A stretch of 64,000 bases of DNA from Terrimicrobium sacchariphilum. GTDB taxonomy: Bacteria > Verrucomicrobiota > Verrucomicrobiia > Chthoniobacterales > Terrimicrobiaceae. The notes beneath the pieces are model-generated. The model had not been told where the DNA came from. It searched no databases and saw nothing but the letters and a program-made list of their open reading frames with translations. The translations under genes and the position numbers were made by a program. The first letter of the stretch is position 1. Each line of letters starts with the position of its first letter. This document shows positions 9,074 to 17,213 of the stretch, one piece after another. The stretch is taken from contig NZ_BDCO01000002.1 of assembly GCF_001613545.1 (NCBI RefSeq), positions 1,426,001 to 1,490,000 of the forward strand, written 5' to 3'.

Positions 9074-9559
9074 CTATTCCTCGAGCGTTTCGATGAGCCA
9101 CTGCTGCACGGCGGCGTAGAAATTGATCTGCAGCAGCGCGAGTTCCTTCTCGTTCGTGATCTGGAGCGGTCCCGGTTGGGAAAGCTCGCCCTCGTCGAAA
9201 TTGTGCTGCGCCGCCAGGGCTAGGCGCGCCTGGTTCAGGGCATTGAGCCACGCGGGCACGTGCTTGGAGGAGAATTCCACCGTGAAAAAATCGCCCTCCT
9301 CCTTGAGTCCGCGCAGGTCGGCATCGACGGTCTGGCGCGAGGTTTGGAAGAGTTCGTGCAACTCCGGCTGCACATACGCCTTCCAGTCGTCCCGTGCGCC
9401 CTCCTCGAGCGGATCTTCGGTCGGCGGCGGAAAGAGTCGGGCCTCGACGGCCTCATCCTCGAGATCGGAGCAGGTCGGCACCTGACGCAGGATCTCGGCC
9501 AGCACCGGCGGGATGTCGCGGAAGCCCAGGCGGCCTTCCGGGGTTTGGTAAAAAATCAT
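9074..9559 (-). CDS. DUF2017-like protein downstream of clpS
   Basis: 161 residues from the ATG at 9559, which has a good GAGGAGAG Shine-Dalgarno 3-4 bp upstream; longer starts run into clpS. The protein is acidic, with IPPVLAEILRQVP near the N-terminus and a C-terminal helix pair WLNALNQARLALA...LLQINFYAAVQQWLIETLE. This C-terminal pattern and the position directly after clpS match DUF2017, a family of unknown function that follows clpS in Actinobacteria. The family assignment is from pattern memory. The start follows the clpS stop after one base, so translation is coupled. Confidence 0.6.
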   Translation of the reverse strand: MIFYQTPEGRLGFRDIPPVLAEILRQVPTCSDLEDEAVEARLFPPPTEDPLEEGARDDWKAYVQPELHELFQTSRQTVDADLRGLKEEGDFFTVEFSSKHVPAWLNALNQARLALAAQHNFDEGELSQPGPLQITNEKELALLQINFYAAVQQWLIETLEE

Positions 9560-9560
9560 A

Positions 9561-9851
9561 TCACTCTCCTCGTTCCATCGTGGCGAGGAGCAGGTATCCG
9601 TGAAGGGTCTGCACATAATGCTCGGCATGTTCCCTCGCACCGGACCAGACGATGGACCGACCCTTTTCATGAACCTCGAGCATATGAGCCTCGGCCTTCT
9701 CCTTGGGATAGCCAAAAACCTTCTGGAATACCATCGTGACGTAACTCATCAGGTTGATGGGATCGTTGTGCACAATGACATTCCACGGCAGATCGACGGC
9801 TGTCGCGTCCTTGGTGGAGGTCCCGGTTTCTGTCTGGCTGGAACTGATCAT
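9561..9851 (-). CDS. clpS: ATP-dependent Clp protease adaptor ClpS
   Basis: 96 residues, normal for ClpS. After a disordered 20-residue N-terminus comes WNVIVHNDPINLMSYVTMVF, the family signature with the Asn-Asp pair that binds N-degron amino groups, then the helix AEAHMLEVHEKGRSIVWSG. ClpS delivers N-degron substrates to ClpA or ClpC. The start overlaps the upstream hypothetical gene by 4 bp (ATGA), and the downstream DUF2017-like gene starts one base after its stop. Confidence 0.95.
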   Translation of the reverse strand: MISSSQTETGTSTKDATAVDLPWNVIVHNDPINLMSYVTMVFQKVFGYPKEKAEAHMLEVHEKGRSIVWSGAREHAEHYVQTLHGYLLLATMERGE

Positions 9852-10429
9852 GCTGCGCGCAAATGGGCGGATGCGTCGGGCGGGGGACAGGCTTGCACCA
9901 TCTCAAAACACCGCTGCGGCTCTCCGCTGCCGAACTCCCCGACGCTCTCCAACAGCACGTATCCACTCAATGCCAGGCGTGGCGAAACATGGAACGCCGC
10001 AGCCCGCAAGGCCATCACCGTGGCGAGATGCGCGTGGGTGCGACCCTCGATCATGGCGGTGTAAAGCCGCGTCCAGTTTTTCTCGGCGGCGGGAACCGTG
10101 TACGCCTTCATCAGCGACTGGCCATTGCGACGGCTCAGAGTTTCCGCCCTGGCGGGAAGGGCCTCGCCGATCGTGCGGTCGGCCTCCATCCAGCCGGCAA
10201 GATTACCGGAGGCGTAGGATGCCCAGGCACGCAGAAATTGCGGAGCGAGCAGGGAATCGAAAATGTCTTTCTTCCAAAGATCCCATGGCTTGGTGGCGAT
10301 GCCGGGCGTGGCGACGAAGGTCACGCGGGAAACCGATTCCCAGCCGGGGTGGCAGAGACGCACCGCCTTGAGCACATCGAGATACGGATTCCCGATGGTG
10401 GTCAGGTCATTGTCAGCCTCATGCATCAT
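9848..10429 (-). CDS. Hypothetical protein coupled to clpS (possibly remotely UreF-like)
   Basis: 193 residues, mostly helical, no signal peptide. I do not recognise a firm family. The central stretch FLRAWASYASGNL, then the segment around LSRRNGQSLMKAY, then HLATVMALRAAAF resembles the helical layout of urease accessory protein UreF, but no ureABCDEG gene is in the window and the match is weak. It starts ATG ATG 65 bp after ybeY ends and overlaps clpS by 4 bp (ATGA), so it is co-translated with the protein-degradation adaptor. Confidence 0.5.
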   Translation of the reverse strand: MMHEADNDLTTIGNPYLDVLKAVRLCHPGWESVSRVTFVATPGIATKPWDLWKKDIFDSLLAPQFLRAWASYASGNLAGWMEADRTIGEALPARAETLSRRNGQSLMKAYTVPAAEKNWTRLYTAMIEGRTHAHLATVMALRAAAFHVSPRLALSGYVLLESVGEFGSGEPQRCFEMVQACPPPDASAHLRAA

Positions 10430-10494
10430 TGGGGCGAAAATCTAGTGATCCGTGTCGCGGGAGGCAAGGACGGCGCGGGAATTTCCCGCACTCT

Positions 10495-10965
10495 TCAGGC
10501 AGATTTCAACGCCGCCCTGGCCAGCTGGAAGATCTTTTCCTGCCGTTTGGCCATGGACTCGGCCTCGCGTTTCCGCAGGTCGTTCCATCCGGCGAGATGC
10601 AGCAGGCCATGGACGACGCAGAGCGCGGCCTCGTCGTTGGGCGACTGGCGATAGGTTTTGGCGTTGGCGCGGATCGTCTCCGCTCCGAGCACGAGTTCGC
10701 CATGGAGGAAGGTGATCACGTCTGTCGGCGTAGGGTCGTCAAAAAACTCGCCGTGTACTTTTGCGATGGTCTTGTCGCTCACGATGGACACCTCGACGGA
10801 GCGAAGGCTGGCTAGCGCGGCCTCATCGGACTTGCAGGCGGCCACACAATGCGGCATCGCGAGCTCGCCGATGCGGCGGATGAACTTGACGTCGTACGAG
10901 ACAGTGCGCTGGCGGTTCACCAGCAGCAGCTCCGGCAGATGCTCAGGCGGCGGATTGCTGCTCAC
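10495..10965 (-). CDS. ybeY: Endoribonuclease YbeY (rRNA maturation factor)
   Basis: 156 residues from a GTG inside the 3' end of the HD gene (23 bp overlap). The body matches YbeY: VEVSIVSDKTIAKVHGEF, then DPTPTDVITF, then the metal motif. That motif reads HGLLHLAGWND followed by LRKREAESMAKRQ. In the family it is HGxLHLxGYDH, so the third metal-binding His is Asp here. YbeY trims 16S rRNA 3' ends and takes part in 70S quality control. The order phoH-HD-ybeY is the classical bacterial arrangement. Confidence 0.92.
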   Translation of the reverse strand: MSSNPPPEHLPELLLVNRQRTVSYDVKFIRRIGELAMPHCVAACKSDEAALASLRSVEVSIVSDKTIAKVHGEFFDDPTPTDVITFLHGELVLGAETIRANAKTYRQSPNDEAALCVVHGLLHLAGWNDLRKREAESMAKRQEKIFQLARAALKSA

Positions 10966-12553
10966 GGCGCGGGGAGGAGGTTTCCTTGTCCTTCTCGTCG
11001 CGCTTCGGGTAGGCGATGCGGGCGTGGAGCATGTTGACCAGCGTGAAGCGGAAGCTCTGGGCCACGCGGCGCAACTCGGCCAGCGTAAGCGGGCATTCGT
11101 CGAGCTGGTTCTCCGCGATGCGCTTCTCGATGAGGCTGTTGACCAGATCCTCGATGCGCTGGGGCGTTGGGCGATCCAGGCTGCGGGAGGCGCTTTCCAC
11201 CGCGTCCGCGAGGCTGATGATGGCCGACTCCTTGGTCTGCGGCTTCGGGCCGGGATAGCGGAAGCTCTCCTCCTTCACGTCCGGGATGTCCTCCGGGCGC
11301 ATGTTCATGATCTTGCCGCCCAGCTTGGCGTCATTCTGTTGCTGGAGGGCGCGCTGGTAAAAGTACGAGACGAGAGAGGTGCCGTGGTGCTGGAGGATCA
11401 CATCGACGATCTGCGGGTTCAGCTTGTTCTTGAGGGCGAGGTCGACGCCCTCCTTCACGTGCGCGATGATGATGAGCGCGCTCATCGTCGGGGTCAGGTC
11501 GTCATGCGGATTCGTCCCCGGGCGCATGTTCTCCGTGAAATACTCCGGCTTCACCAACTTGCCGATGTCATGGAAGTAGGCGCACACGCGGGCGATTGTC
11601 GCATTCGCGCCGACGCTCTCGGCGGCGGCTTCGGCGAGATTGGCCACCGCGAGGCTGTGATGATAGGTGCCGGGAGCTTCCAGGCTCAGGCGGCGCAGAA
11701 GCGGGTGGTTGAGGTCGGACATTTCCAGCCAGGAAATGTCCGTGGTAATGCGAAAGATATTCTCCAGCACCGGCAGGATGCCGCTGGCGAGGATCGCAGT
11801 GACAAAACCCATGCCGACCGCTGCAAGACTCTGCCAGCCGATCATCTTCCAATCCGTCTCCCCGAGGAGATTGATTGGGCCGATCTGGCCAAAGGCGGCG
11901 GCGAGGATCCAGGTGGCGATACCCACATAGGCGCCGGCGCGGATGAGGCGGCTGCGGCGGCGCACCTGGATCGTCAGGTAGACGGCGATAAAGCCCGTAA
12001 TGAGCGAGATAACGAGGAAGATCGGGTCGATGCGCCCAACGAGAAACGCACCCCACAGGCTGGCGAAGACCGCCGCATAGATGCCGTGGTTTTTGCCTAG
12101 CAGCACGGAAAGAACCAGCGGGGCAAAGGCGTAGGGAACAAGCAGCGGGACGAGCTGGAGATCGATACGACCGGCTACCGCCTGCATGAGGAAGATCTTG
12201 ATCGCAGCCAGCTGGATGAAGAGCACCGAGAACAACAGCGCGAGACGCGAGTTGCTGTGCATCGTCTCCGGATGGTTGATCCAGAGCTGGGCCACAGCAG
12301 TGACAAAGATGAGCAGGCAGAGCAGGAATTTCTTGGCGGGCTCGGCATTGCCGTCGAATCCGCTGAATCCGGCCTGCTGGCCGGTAAAGATCAGGAGGGC
12401 CAGACCGCCGACGAAGGCGGCCAGAATGACGGAGCGCACAAGCCACCCGCACTCGATATTCTCGAGCAGTTCATTCTCGGAGACGGTACGACGTGTCTTG
12501 CCGCAAGCCATGCCCTTTTCCACCAGGCGGCGACGTTGGAGAAAGTTCCACAT
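10943..12553 (-). CDS. HD-domain membrane phosphohydrolase, PgpH-like
   Basis: 536 residues from the ATG at 12553; a TTG 18 bp further upstream is possible. About seven or eight hydrophobic segments (residues 40-270) form the 7TM region and a cytosolic HDIG domain follows: GTYHHSLAVANLAE, then CAYFHDIGKL (His-Asp), IIAHVKEGVD, and LQHHGTSLVSYF. This matches the PgpH-type c-di-AMP phosphodiesterases found between phoH and ybeY. The large N-terminal extracytoplasmic domain of typical PgpH is absent. c-di-AMP hydrolysis is inferred from the family; it overlaps ybeY by 23 bp. Confidence 0.88.
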   Translation of the reverse strand: MWNFLQRRRLVEKGMACGKTRRTVSENELLENIECGWLVRSVILAAFVGGLALLIFTGQQAGFSGFDGNAEPAKKFLLCLLIFVTAVAQLWINHPETMHSNSRLALLFSVLFIQLAAIKIFLMQAVAGRIDLQLVPLLVPYAFAPLVLSVLLGKNHGIYAAVFASLWGAFLVGRIDPIFLVISLITGFIAVYLTIQVRRRSRLIRAGAYVGIATWILAAAFGQIGPINLLGETDWKMIGWQSLAAVGMGFVTAILASGILPVLENIFRITTDISWLEMSDLNHPLLRRLSLEAPGTYHHSLAVANLAEAAAESVGANATIARVCAYFHDIGKLVKPEYFTENMRPGTNPHDDLTPTMSALIIIAHVKEGVDLALKNKLNPQIVDVILQHHGTSLVSYFYQRALQQQNDAKLGGKIMNMRPEDIPDVKEESFRYPGPKPQTKESAIISLADAVESASRSLDRPTPQRIEDLVNSLIEKRIAENQLDECPLTLAELRRVAQSFRFTLVNMLHARIAYPKRDEKDKETSSPRREQQSAA

Positions 12554-12571
12554 TGAGATTAAGAGAAGCAA

Positions 12572-13561
12572 TTAAGCCTGAAAACGGCTCTCTTGCAATC
12601 CGCGATGATCCCGGTACGCGTGGATGATCGCCTGCACCAAAGGATGCCGGACGACGTCGGTTTCATCGAAGAAATGAAACCCGATGCCCGGGACCTTTCG
12701 CAGGGCCTCGACGGCCTCGATCAATCCGCTGCGCTTGTTGCGCGGGAGATCGATCTGGGTGCCGTCGCCGGTGACCACGCATTTCGAGTCCTGACCGAGG
12801 CGGGTCAGGAACATGAACATCTGCTCGGTTGTTGTGTTTTGTGCCTCATCCAGAATGACATACGCATTGCTCAGCGTGCGGCCGCGCATGTAGGCGAGGG
12901 GGGCGATTTCGATTACGCCGCGGTCCATGTACTTCTGGATTTCCTCGACATCCAGCATGTCGTGGAGAGCGTCGTAGAGGGGACGCAGGTAGGGGAGAAT
13001 CTTCTCTTGGAGGTCGCCTGGGAGGAAGCCCAGCGCCTCGCCAGCCTCCACCGCCGGGCGGGTGAGGATGATGCGGCTGACCTTCTCCTGCTTGAGCGCC
13101 GCCACGGCCATGGCCACGGCGAGGTAGGTCTTGCCCGTTCCCGCCGGACCCACGCCAAAGGTGATGTCATGGCTCAGGATGGAGCGCAGGTAGGCCTGCT
13201 GGCCCGCCGTCTTGGGCACCACAGGGGCTTTTTTGGGCGAAACCTGGATCTTGAGGTCGATCAGGTGGCCGAGGCCGTCCTTGCCCTCCTGGGCGGAGGA
13301 GCGCAGGGCATACTGAAATTCATGCCGTTTGATCGTCACTCCACGTCGGCGGGCATCGTCGAGTTGGTCAAAAACCTTCCGCGCCCGGCTTACACCCTCG
13401 GCCGGACCTTCGACGCGCAACCAGCCGTCGCGCGTCGTAACCTTCACACCCAGAGCGGTTTCCAAATCACGGAGCAGCTTGTCGTCGCCTCCGTAGAGAC
13501 TTTGCAGCGCCCGGGCATTTTCAAACTCGAGCGTGAGAGTTTCCTGATTATCGGTAGCCAT
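12572..13561 (-). CDS. PhoH family ATPase (PhoH-like, YbeZ type)
   Basis: 329 residues. A short KH-like N-terminal part (about 1-90: LEFENARALQSLYGG, then VTTRDGWLRVEGP) precedes the PhoH ATPase/helicase domain with Walker A GPAGTGKT, LTRPAVEAGEALGFLPGDL and Walker B VILDEAQNTT, plus VTGDGTQIDLPRN. YbeZ-type PhoH proteins work with YbeY in rRNA processing. The gene ends 18 bp before the HD gene start and overlaps the upstream small secreted-protein gene by 14 bp, so it belongs to the same operon. Confidence 0.93.
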   Translation of the reverse strand: MATDNQETLTLEFENARALQSLYGGDDKLLRDLETALGVKVTTRDGWLRVEGPAEGVSRARKVFDQLDDARRRGVTIKRHEFQYALRSSAQEGKDGLGHLIDLKIQVSPKKAPVVPKTAGQQAYLRSILSHDITFGVGPAGTGKTYLAVAMAVAALKQEKVSRIILTRPAVEAGEALGFLPGDLQEKILPYLRPLYDALHDMLDVEEIQKYMDRGVIEIAPLAYMRGRTLSNAYVILDEAQNTTTEQMFMFLTRLGQDSKCVVTGDGTQIDLPRNKRSGLIEAVEALRKVPGIGFHFFDETDVVRHPLVQAIIHAYRDHRGLQESRFQA

Positions 13562-13994
13562 AGACGAGCGCCCAGTGCGTGCGCTCTTGGGGGGACTTCT
13601 CGATGGTCACGATGGCGTAGTAGGTGCCGGTCGCCTTGGGTACCACCTTGGCGGCGGCGAAGCGGCCCTTCTGCCACGCCTCGGATTCCGCGAGACGTCC
13701 CTGAGAGTCGTAGATGTGGACATTGATCACGGCGCCCTTGACGTCCGTGGCCATGCAAAACCAGTATTCGTTGCCCTTGAAGAGCTGTGCTGTGACGGCC
13801 TTCTGATCCTTCACGCCGAGATCGCCGCCCCAGGCATCCTCACGGATGGTGAAGCCCTGCTTCACGTAGGGAACCGCACACTCGTGGGCAAACGACAGGG
13901 CGTCGTCGACAGTGGCGTACAGCGGCGTCAGGCAAAGGACGGCCAGCGCGATGAGCACGCGCACAGGAGAGAGGGAAAGGAAGCGCCGGTTCAT
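13548..13994 (-). CDS. Small exported protein of unknown function
   Basis: 148 residues. The N-terminus has a clear signal peptide: RR and R in the first dozen residues, then VLIALAVLCLTPLYA with cleavage likely after LYA near residue 27. The mature part (about 120 residues) looks like a beta-rich domain with VINVHIYDSQGRLAES and YYAIVTIE strands, similar in style to periplasmic domains that bind ligands, but no family was recognised. It overlaps the gene upstream by 4 bp (ATGA) and phoH by 14 bp, so all three are co-transcribed. Confidence 0.7.
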   Translation of the reverse strand: MNRRFLSLSPVRVLIALAVLCLTPLYATVDDALSFAHECAVPYVKQGFTIREDAWGGDLGVKDQKAVTAQLFKGNEYWFCMATDVKGAVINVHIYDSQGRLAESEAWQKGRFAAAKVVPKATGTYYAIVTIEKSPQERTHWALVYGYR

Positions 13995-14788
13995 TGATCC
14001 TCCGAGGTGATGGCCTTGACCGTATCGGTGGTCAGCTTGTTGACCTTCTGCACATTTTCCACCGTGATCGTGTCTTTGCCGATGATCGGCTTGATGTCGC
14101 GCAGGAGCTTGCGCACCTTGACCACGAGTTCTTCCTTCTTGAGGTTCCGGCTGCGCATCTCATCGATGCGGCGGGCGAAATAGTTGAGCAATTCCGGCTG
14201 GTTGAGCAGTTCTGCTCCGGCCGGGCTGTAGTTCTGGCCTACGATGGAGGTGAGCACCTGGGTGCCGCGAATCCAGCCGCCGAGGCTCACCAGTTGGGCG
14301 AGTTCGTCGTCTCCGAGTTCCTGCATCGCTCCACGCACATCCTGGAGGGCGCCATCGAGTTCGGATCGCACCGCTCGCCAATCCTTCGCTTCGGCCTTGT
14401 CGGTGATGCTCTTGCTGCGAGCGATCACGGCCTTGCGGACGTTGATGCCATCGGCGAGCACGAGGACCTCCTGGCCGATCTGCTTCACCTTCTCGGAATC
14501 CTCCGCTTCCACGGCGATGAAGCCGTCGGCGATCACGGTGCCGAGCAGGAGGGCGATCTGGGCGCGGTTCCCGGTATTGGTGCCGAGATTGTCGCGGAGC
14601 TCCCCTTTCCAGTTCGGAGTTCCGAGTTTATCGAGGACGATAAAGATTTCGCTCGGGACCGGAACGACCACGTCCTCCACGGCGGCTGCCGGGAATTTTG
14701 ACAGGTCGATTGTGGACGGCGGTGGCTCGGCAAGTGCGTTGGCCACGGCGAATCCGCAGAGGGCGGTGGTTATCAGACGAGGCAGCAT
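13991..14788 (-). CDS. Exported helical protein of unknown function
   Basis: 265 residues from the ATG at 14788 (MLPRLITTALCGFAVANALA gives a good signal peptide ending ALA); an ATG at 14842 would add 18 residues and lie only 3 bp from the divergent rfaE1 start. The mature protein is helical and charged, with a conserved-looking GTNTGNRAQIALLLGTVIADGFIAVEAED stretch and a Lys-rich C-terminus. This resembles periplasmic proteins seen only in Verrucomicrobia/Planctomycetes; I cannot assign a function. It is the first gene of the minus-strand operon leading to phoH. Confidence 0.68.
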   Translation of the reverse strand: MLPRLITTALCGFAVANALAEPPPSTIDLSKFPAAAVEDVVVPVPSEIFIVLDKLGTPNWKGELRDNLGTNTGNRAQIALLLGTVIADGFIAVEAEDSEKVKQIGQEVLVLADGINVRKAVIARSKSITDKAEAKDWRAVRSELDGALQDVRGAMQELGDDELAQLVSLGGWIRGTQVLTSIVGQNYSPAGAELLNQPELLNYFARRIDEMRSRNLKKEELVVKVRKLLRDIKPIIGKDTITVENVQKVNKLTTDTVKAITSEDQ

Positions 14789-14845
14789 GGGAAAAATAAG
14801 CTTCGCGGATGGGCCGTTGCCCGTTAAAAGCGCGCGCATCATTAG

Positions 14846-15853
14846 ATGAATCTAGATAGAATACAACATCTTCTTGAGCAAGCGCGCAAGCGGCGGTTGC
14901 TGGTTGTCGGGGATGTCATGCTCGACGAGTTTGTGTGGGGTAAAGTCTCCCGTATCTCTCCCGAGGCTCCCGTTCCCGTGGTCGAGGTCCAGCGCGAATC
15001 CAGCTACCCCGGTGGAGCGGCCAACGTCGCCCGCAACCTGCGTGAATTCTGCGCCACCGTGCATATCTCGGGCCTGGTGGGGCAGGATGCCGGAGCTAAG
15101 CGGTTGGCGGATCTCCTTCGTGAGGAGGGGATTGCGACGGATGGAATTATCGAGGCGGAGCATTTCGAGACGATCGTGAAGACGCGGATCATTGCGCGGC
15201 AACAGCAGGTCGTCCGTGTCGACCGCGAGAAGAAAGGGGCTCTTCCCGCGGAGGTGGTCGAACTCGCTGCCGAAAGAATATCGGCCCTCCTTCCCGAGGT
15301 GGATGCGATCATTTTTGAGGACTACAACAAGGGGTTCCTCACCCAGGAGCTCGTGGATCGGGTCAGCGCCGTCGCTTCGGCGGCGGGAAAGGTGATCACT
15401 GCCGACCCCAATCCGGGCAACCGGCTCGAGTGGCGCGGGGTCACAACGATCAAGCCCAACCGCTCCGAGGCCTTCGCCATGGCCGGACGCAGCGACACCG
15501 GAGCCGCCGACGAGCCGTTGAAAGACGAGCCGCTCCTTGAGGTCGGGCAGATCCTTCTGGAAAAGCTCGGCGCGCCCTCGCTTCTCATCACCCTCGGCGA
15601 GCATGGCATGATCCTCTTTGATCGCGCCTCGCCGCCCTATCACACGCCGACGCGGGCGCGTGAGGTGTTTGACGTTTCGGGCGCGGGAGATACCGCCATC
15701 GCGCTCTTCACGCTCGCCCTTTCCGCCGGAGCCACCCTCCAGGAAGCCGCGGAGATCTCGAATCACGCCTCCGGCGTGGTCGTGGGCAAGCTCGGCACCG
15801 CCACCCTCACCGTGGACGAACTTCTCGCCAGCCTGGAGAAAGATCATGCCTGA
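14846..15853 (+). CDS. rfaE1: D-glycero-beta-D-manno-heptose-7-phosphate kinase
   Basis: 335 residues of a PfkB/ribokinase fold. DVMLDEFVWGKVSRISPEAPVPV is the HldE N-terminal signature, followed by YPGGAANVARNL (sugar site), then EDYNKG, and GAGDTAIALF with the catalytic Asp near the C-terminus. It phosphorylates heptose 7-phosphate at C1, the step before GmhB. The adenylyltransferase half (rfaE2) is encoded separately. The stop overlaps the gmhB start by 8 bp, making a rfaE1-gmhB-kdsB-msbA operon. Confidence 0.94.
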   Translation: MNLDRIQHLLEQARKRRLLVVGDVMLDEFVWGKVSRISPEAPVPVVEVQRESSYPGGAANVARNLREFCATVHISGLVGQDAGAKRLADLLREEGIATDGIIEAEHFETIVKTRIIARQQQVVRVDREKKGALPAEVVELAAERISALLPEVDAIIFEDYNKGFLTQELVDRVSAVASAAGKVITADPNPGNRLEWRGVTTIKPNRSEAFAMAGRSDTGAADEPLKDEPLLEVGQILLEKLGAPSLLITLGEHGMILFDRASPPYHTPTRAREVFDVSGAGDTAIALFTLALSAGATLQEAAEISNHASGVVVGKLGTATLTVDELLASLEKDHA

Positions 15854-16373
15854 TCGCAAAGCCGTGTTTTTCGACCGCGATGGCACCCTCATGGAGGAGG
15901 AGGACCATTGCGATTGTCCCACTCGCGTTCGCGCCATCAAGGGCGTGAAAGAGGGGCTCAAGCAACTCAAGGACGCCGGCTGGGCCGCCATTATCATCAC
16001 GAACCAGAGCGGCATCGGCCGCGGGTATTTCACGATGGCGGATTTTGAGGCCGTAAACCAGGAACTCTACCGCCAGATCGGCGGAGGTATCGACGGAGCC
16101 TACTGCTGTCCCGACCTCCCGACCAATCCCACGCCGCGCCGCAAGCCGGGCATCGGCATGATCGAGGAGGCTGTGCGCGATCATGGCATCGACACCCGCA
16201 AATCATGGTTCGTGGGCGACAAACCCATCGACATCCAGTGCGGGCAGAACGCCGGGTGCCGCACCATCCTCGTTCGGACCGGGTACGGAGCGAAGGGCGA
16301 AGCCAGCGCCTCGCCGGATTTCGTCGTCGACGATGCTGCCGCCGCCATCCAGATCATCCTTTCCCATTCATGA
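15846..16373 (+). CDS. gmhB: D-glycero-beta-D-manno-heptose 1,7-bisphosphate 7-phosphatase
   Basis: 175 residues of the HAD superfamily. Motif I is FFDRDGTLMEE (nucleophile Asp and acid Asp), motif II IITNQSGIGRGYF, and motif III/IV KPGIGMIEEA and WFVGDKPIDIQCG. GmhB removes the 7-phosphate from heptose bisphosphate. The zinc-binding Cys-rich loop of E. coli GmhB is shortened (CCPDLPTNPTPRRKPG). Context between rfaE1 and kdsB supports GmhB over histidinol phosphatase. The start ATG lies inside the rfaE1 end and the stop overlaps the kdsB ATG (ATGA). Confidence 0.88.
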   Translation: MPDRKAVFFDRDGTLMEEEDHCDCPTRVRAIKGVKEGLKQLKDAGWAAIIITNQSGIGRGYFTMADFEAVNQELYRQIGGGIDGAYCCPDLPTNPTPRRKPGIGMIEEAVRDHGIDTRKSWFVGDKPIDIQCGQNAGCRTILVRTGYGAKGEASASPDFVVDDAAAAIQIILSHS

Positions 16374-17110
16374 GCAAGACCGCCGTCATCATTCCCGCCC
16401 GTTGGGCATCCACCCGTTTTCCCGGCAAGCCGCTTTTCCCCATCCTGGGCAAGCCGCTGCTTCAGCATTGCTGGGAGCGCTGCCTGAAGGCGAAGAGCGT
16501 TTCGCAGGTGATCGTCGCCACGGACGATATGCGCATCGCGGAAGCCGCCTTTGAGTTTGGCGCGGAGGTGGCGGTGACCTCGCCTAAGCACCCCAGCGGC
16601 ACCGACCGTGTCGCCGAGGTGGCCCGCAAACTCACGGGCGTGACCAACATCATCAACGTGCAGGGCGACGAACCCGCCATCGACCCCCGGCTCATCGACA
16701 AGCTGGCCGCGCGGCTGGATGACGATCGCAAGCTCGACATGGTAACGGCGGCGGTCCCATTTGCGGATTTCGTCTCGGCGGCGAATCCCAATAACGTAAA
16801 AGTCGTCACCACGAAGGACGGTCGTGCCCTGTATTTTTCCCGCAGTCTCATCCCATTCGACCGGGACCAGACAGGTGCGGCGAAGTACTTCTGGCACGTC
16901 GGGATCTACGGGTACCGCCGGGCGTTCCTGGCAAAGTTCGTAGCCTGGAAGCCGACACCGCTTGAGGAGTCGGAAAAACTCGAGCAACTGCGCGTCCTGG
17001 AAAATGGCGCGTCGATTGGCGTCATTATCGCCAAGGAGCACGGCGTCGGGGTGGATACCCCCGAGGATGTCGAGCGCGCGGAAAAGATTCTTCGCGGGAA
17101 AAAACGCTAA
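16370..17110 (+). CDS. kdsB: 3-deoxy-manno-octulosonate cytidylyltransferase
   Basis: 246 residues from the ATG overlapping the gmhB stop. The N-terminus VIIPARWASTRFPGKPL is the CTP-binding signature, then QVIVATDD, PSGTDRVAEVA and NVQGDEPAIDP. It makes CMP-Kdo, the activated sugar for the first step of LPS core attachment to lipid A. The C-terminal HVGIYGYRRAFL and GVGVDTPEDVERA are typical. kdsA and waaA are not in the window. Confidence 0.95.
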   Translation: MSKTAVIIPARWASTRFPGKPLFPILGKPLLQHCWERCLKAKSVSQVIVATDDMRIAEAAFEFGAEVAVTSPKHPSGTDRVAEVARKLTGVTNIINVQGDEPAIDPRLIDKLAARLDDDRKLDMVTAAVPFADFVSAANPNNVKVVTTKDGRALYFSRSLIPFDRDQTGAAKYFWHVGIYGYRRAFLAKFVAWKPTPLEESEKLEQLRVLENGASIGVIIAKEHGVGVDTPEDVERAEKILRGKKR

Positions 17111-17213
17111 CATCGCCAAATCGCCGCCGGGCGTGGAGGGAAGTTAAGGTTTCCTTGGGAATATTCTTGCAGCGCGAGGCAAGTTGTTCCAAACGGGGAA
17201 TTGACGTTTTTCC

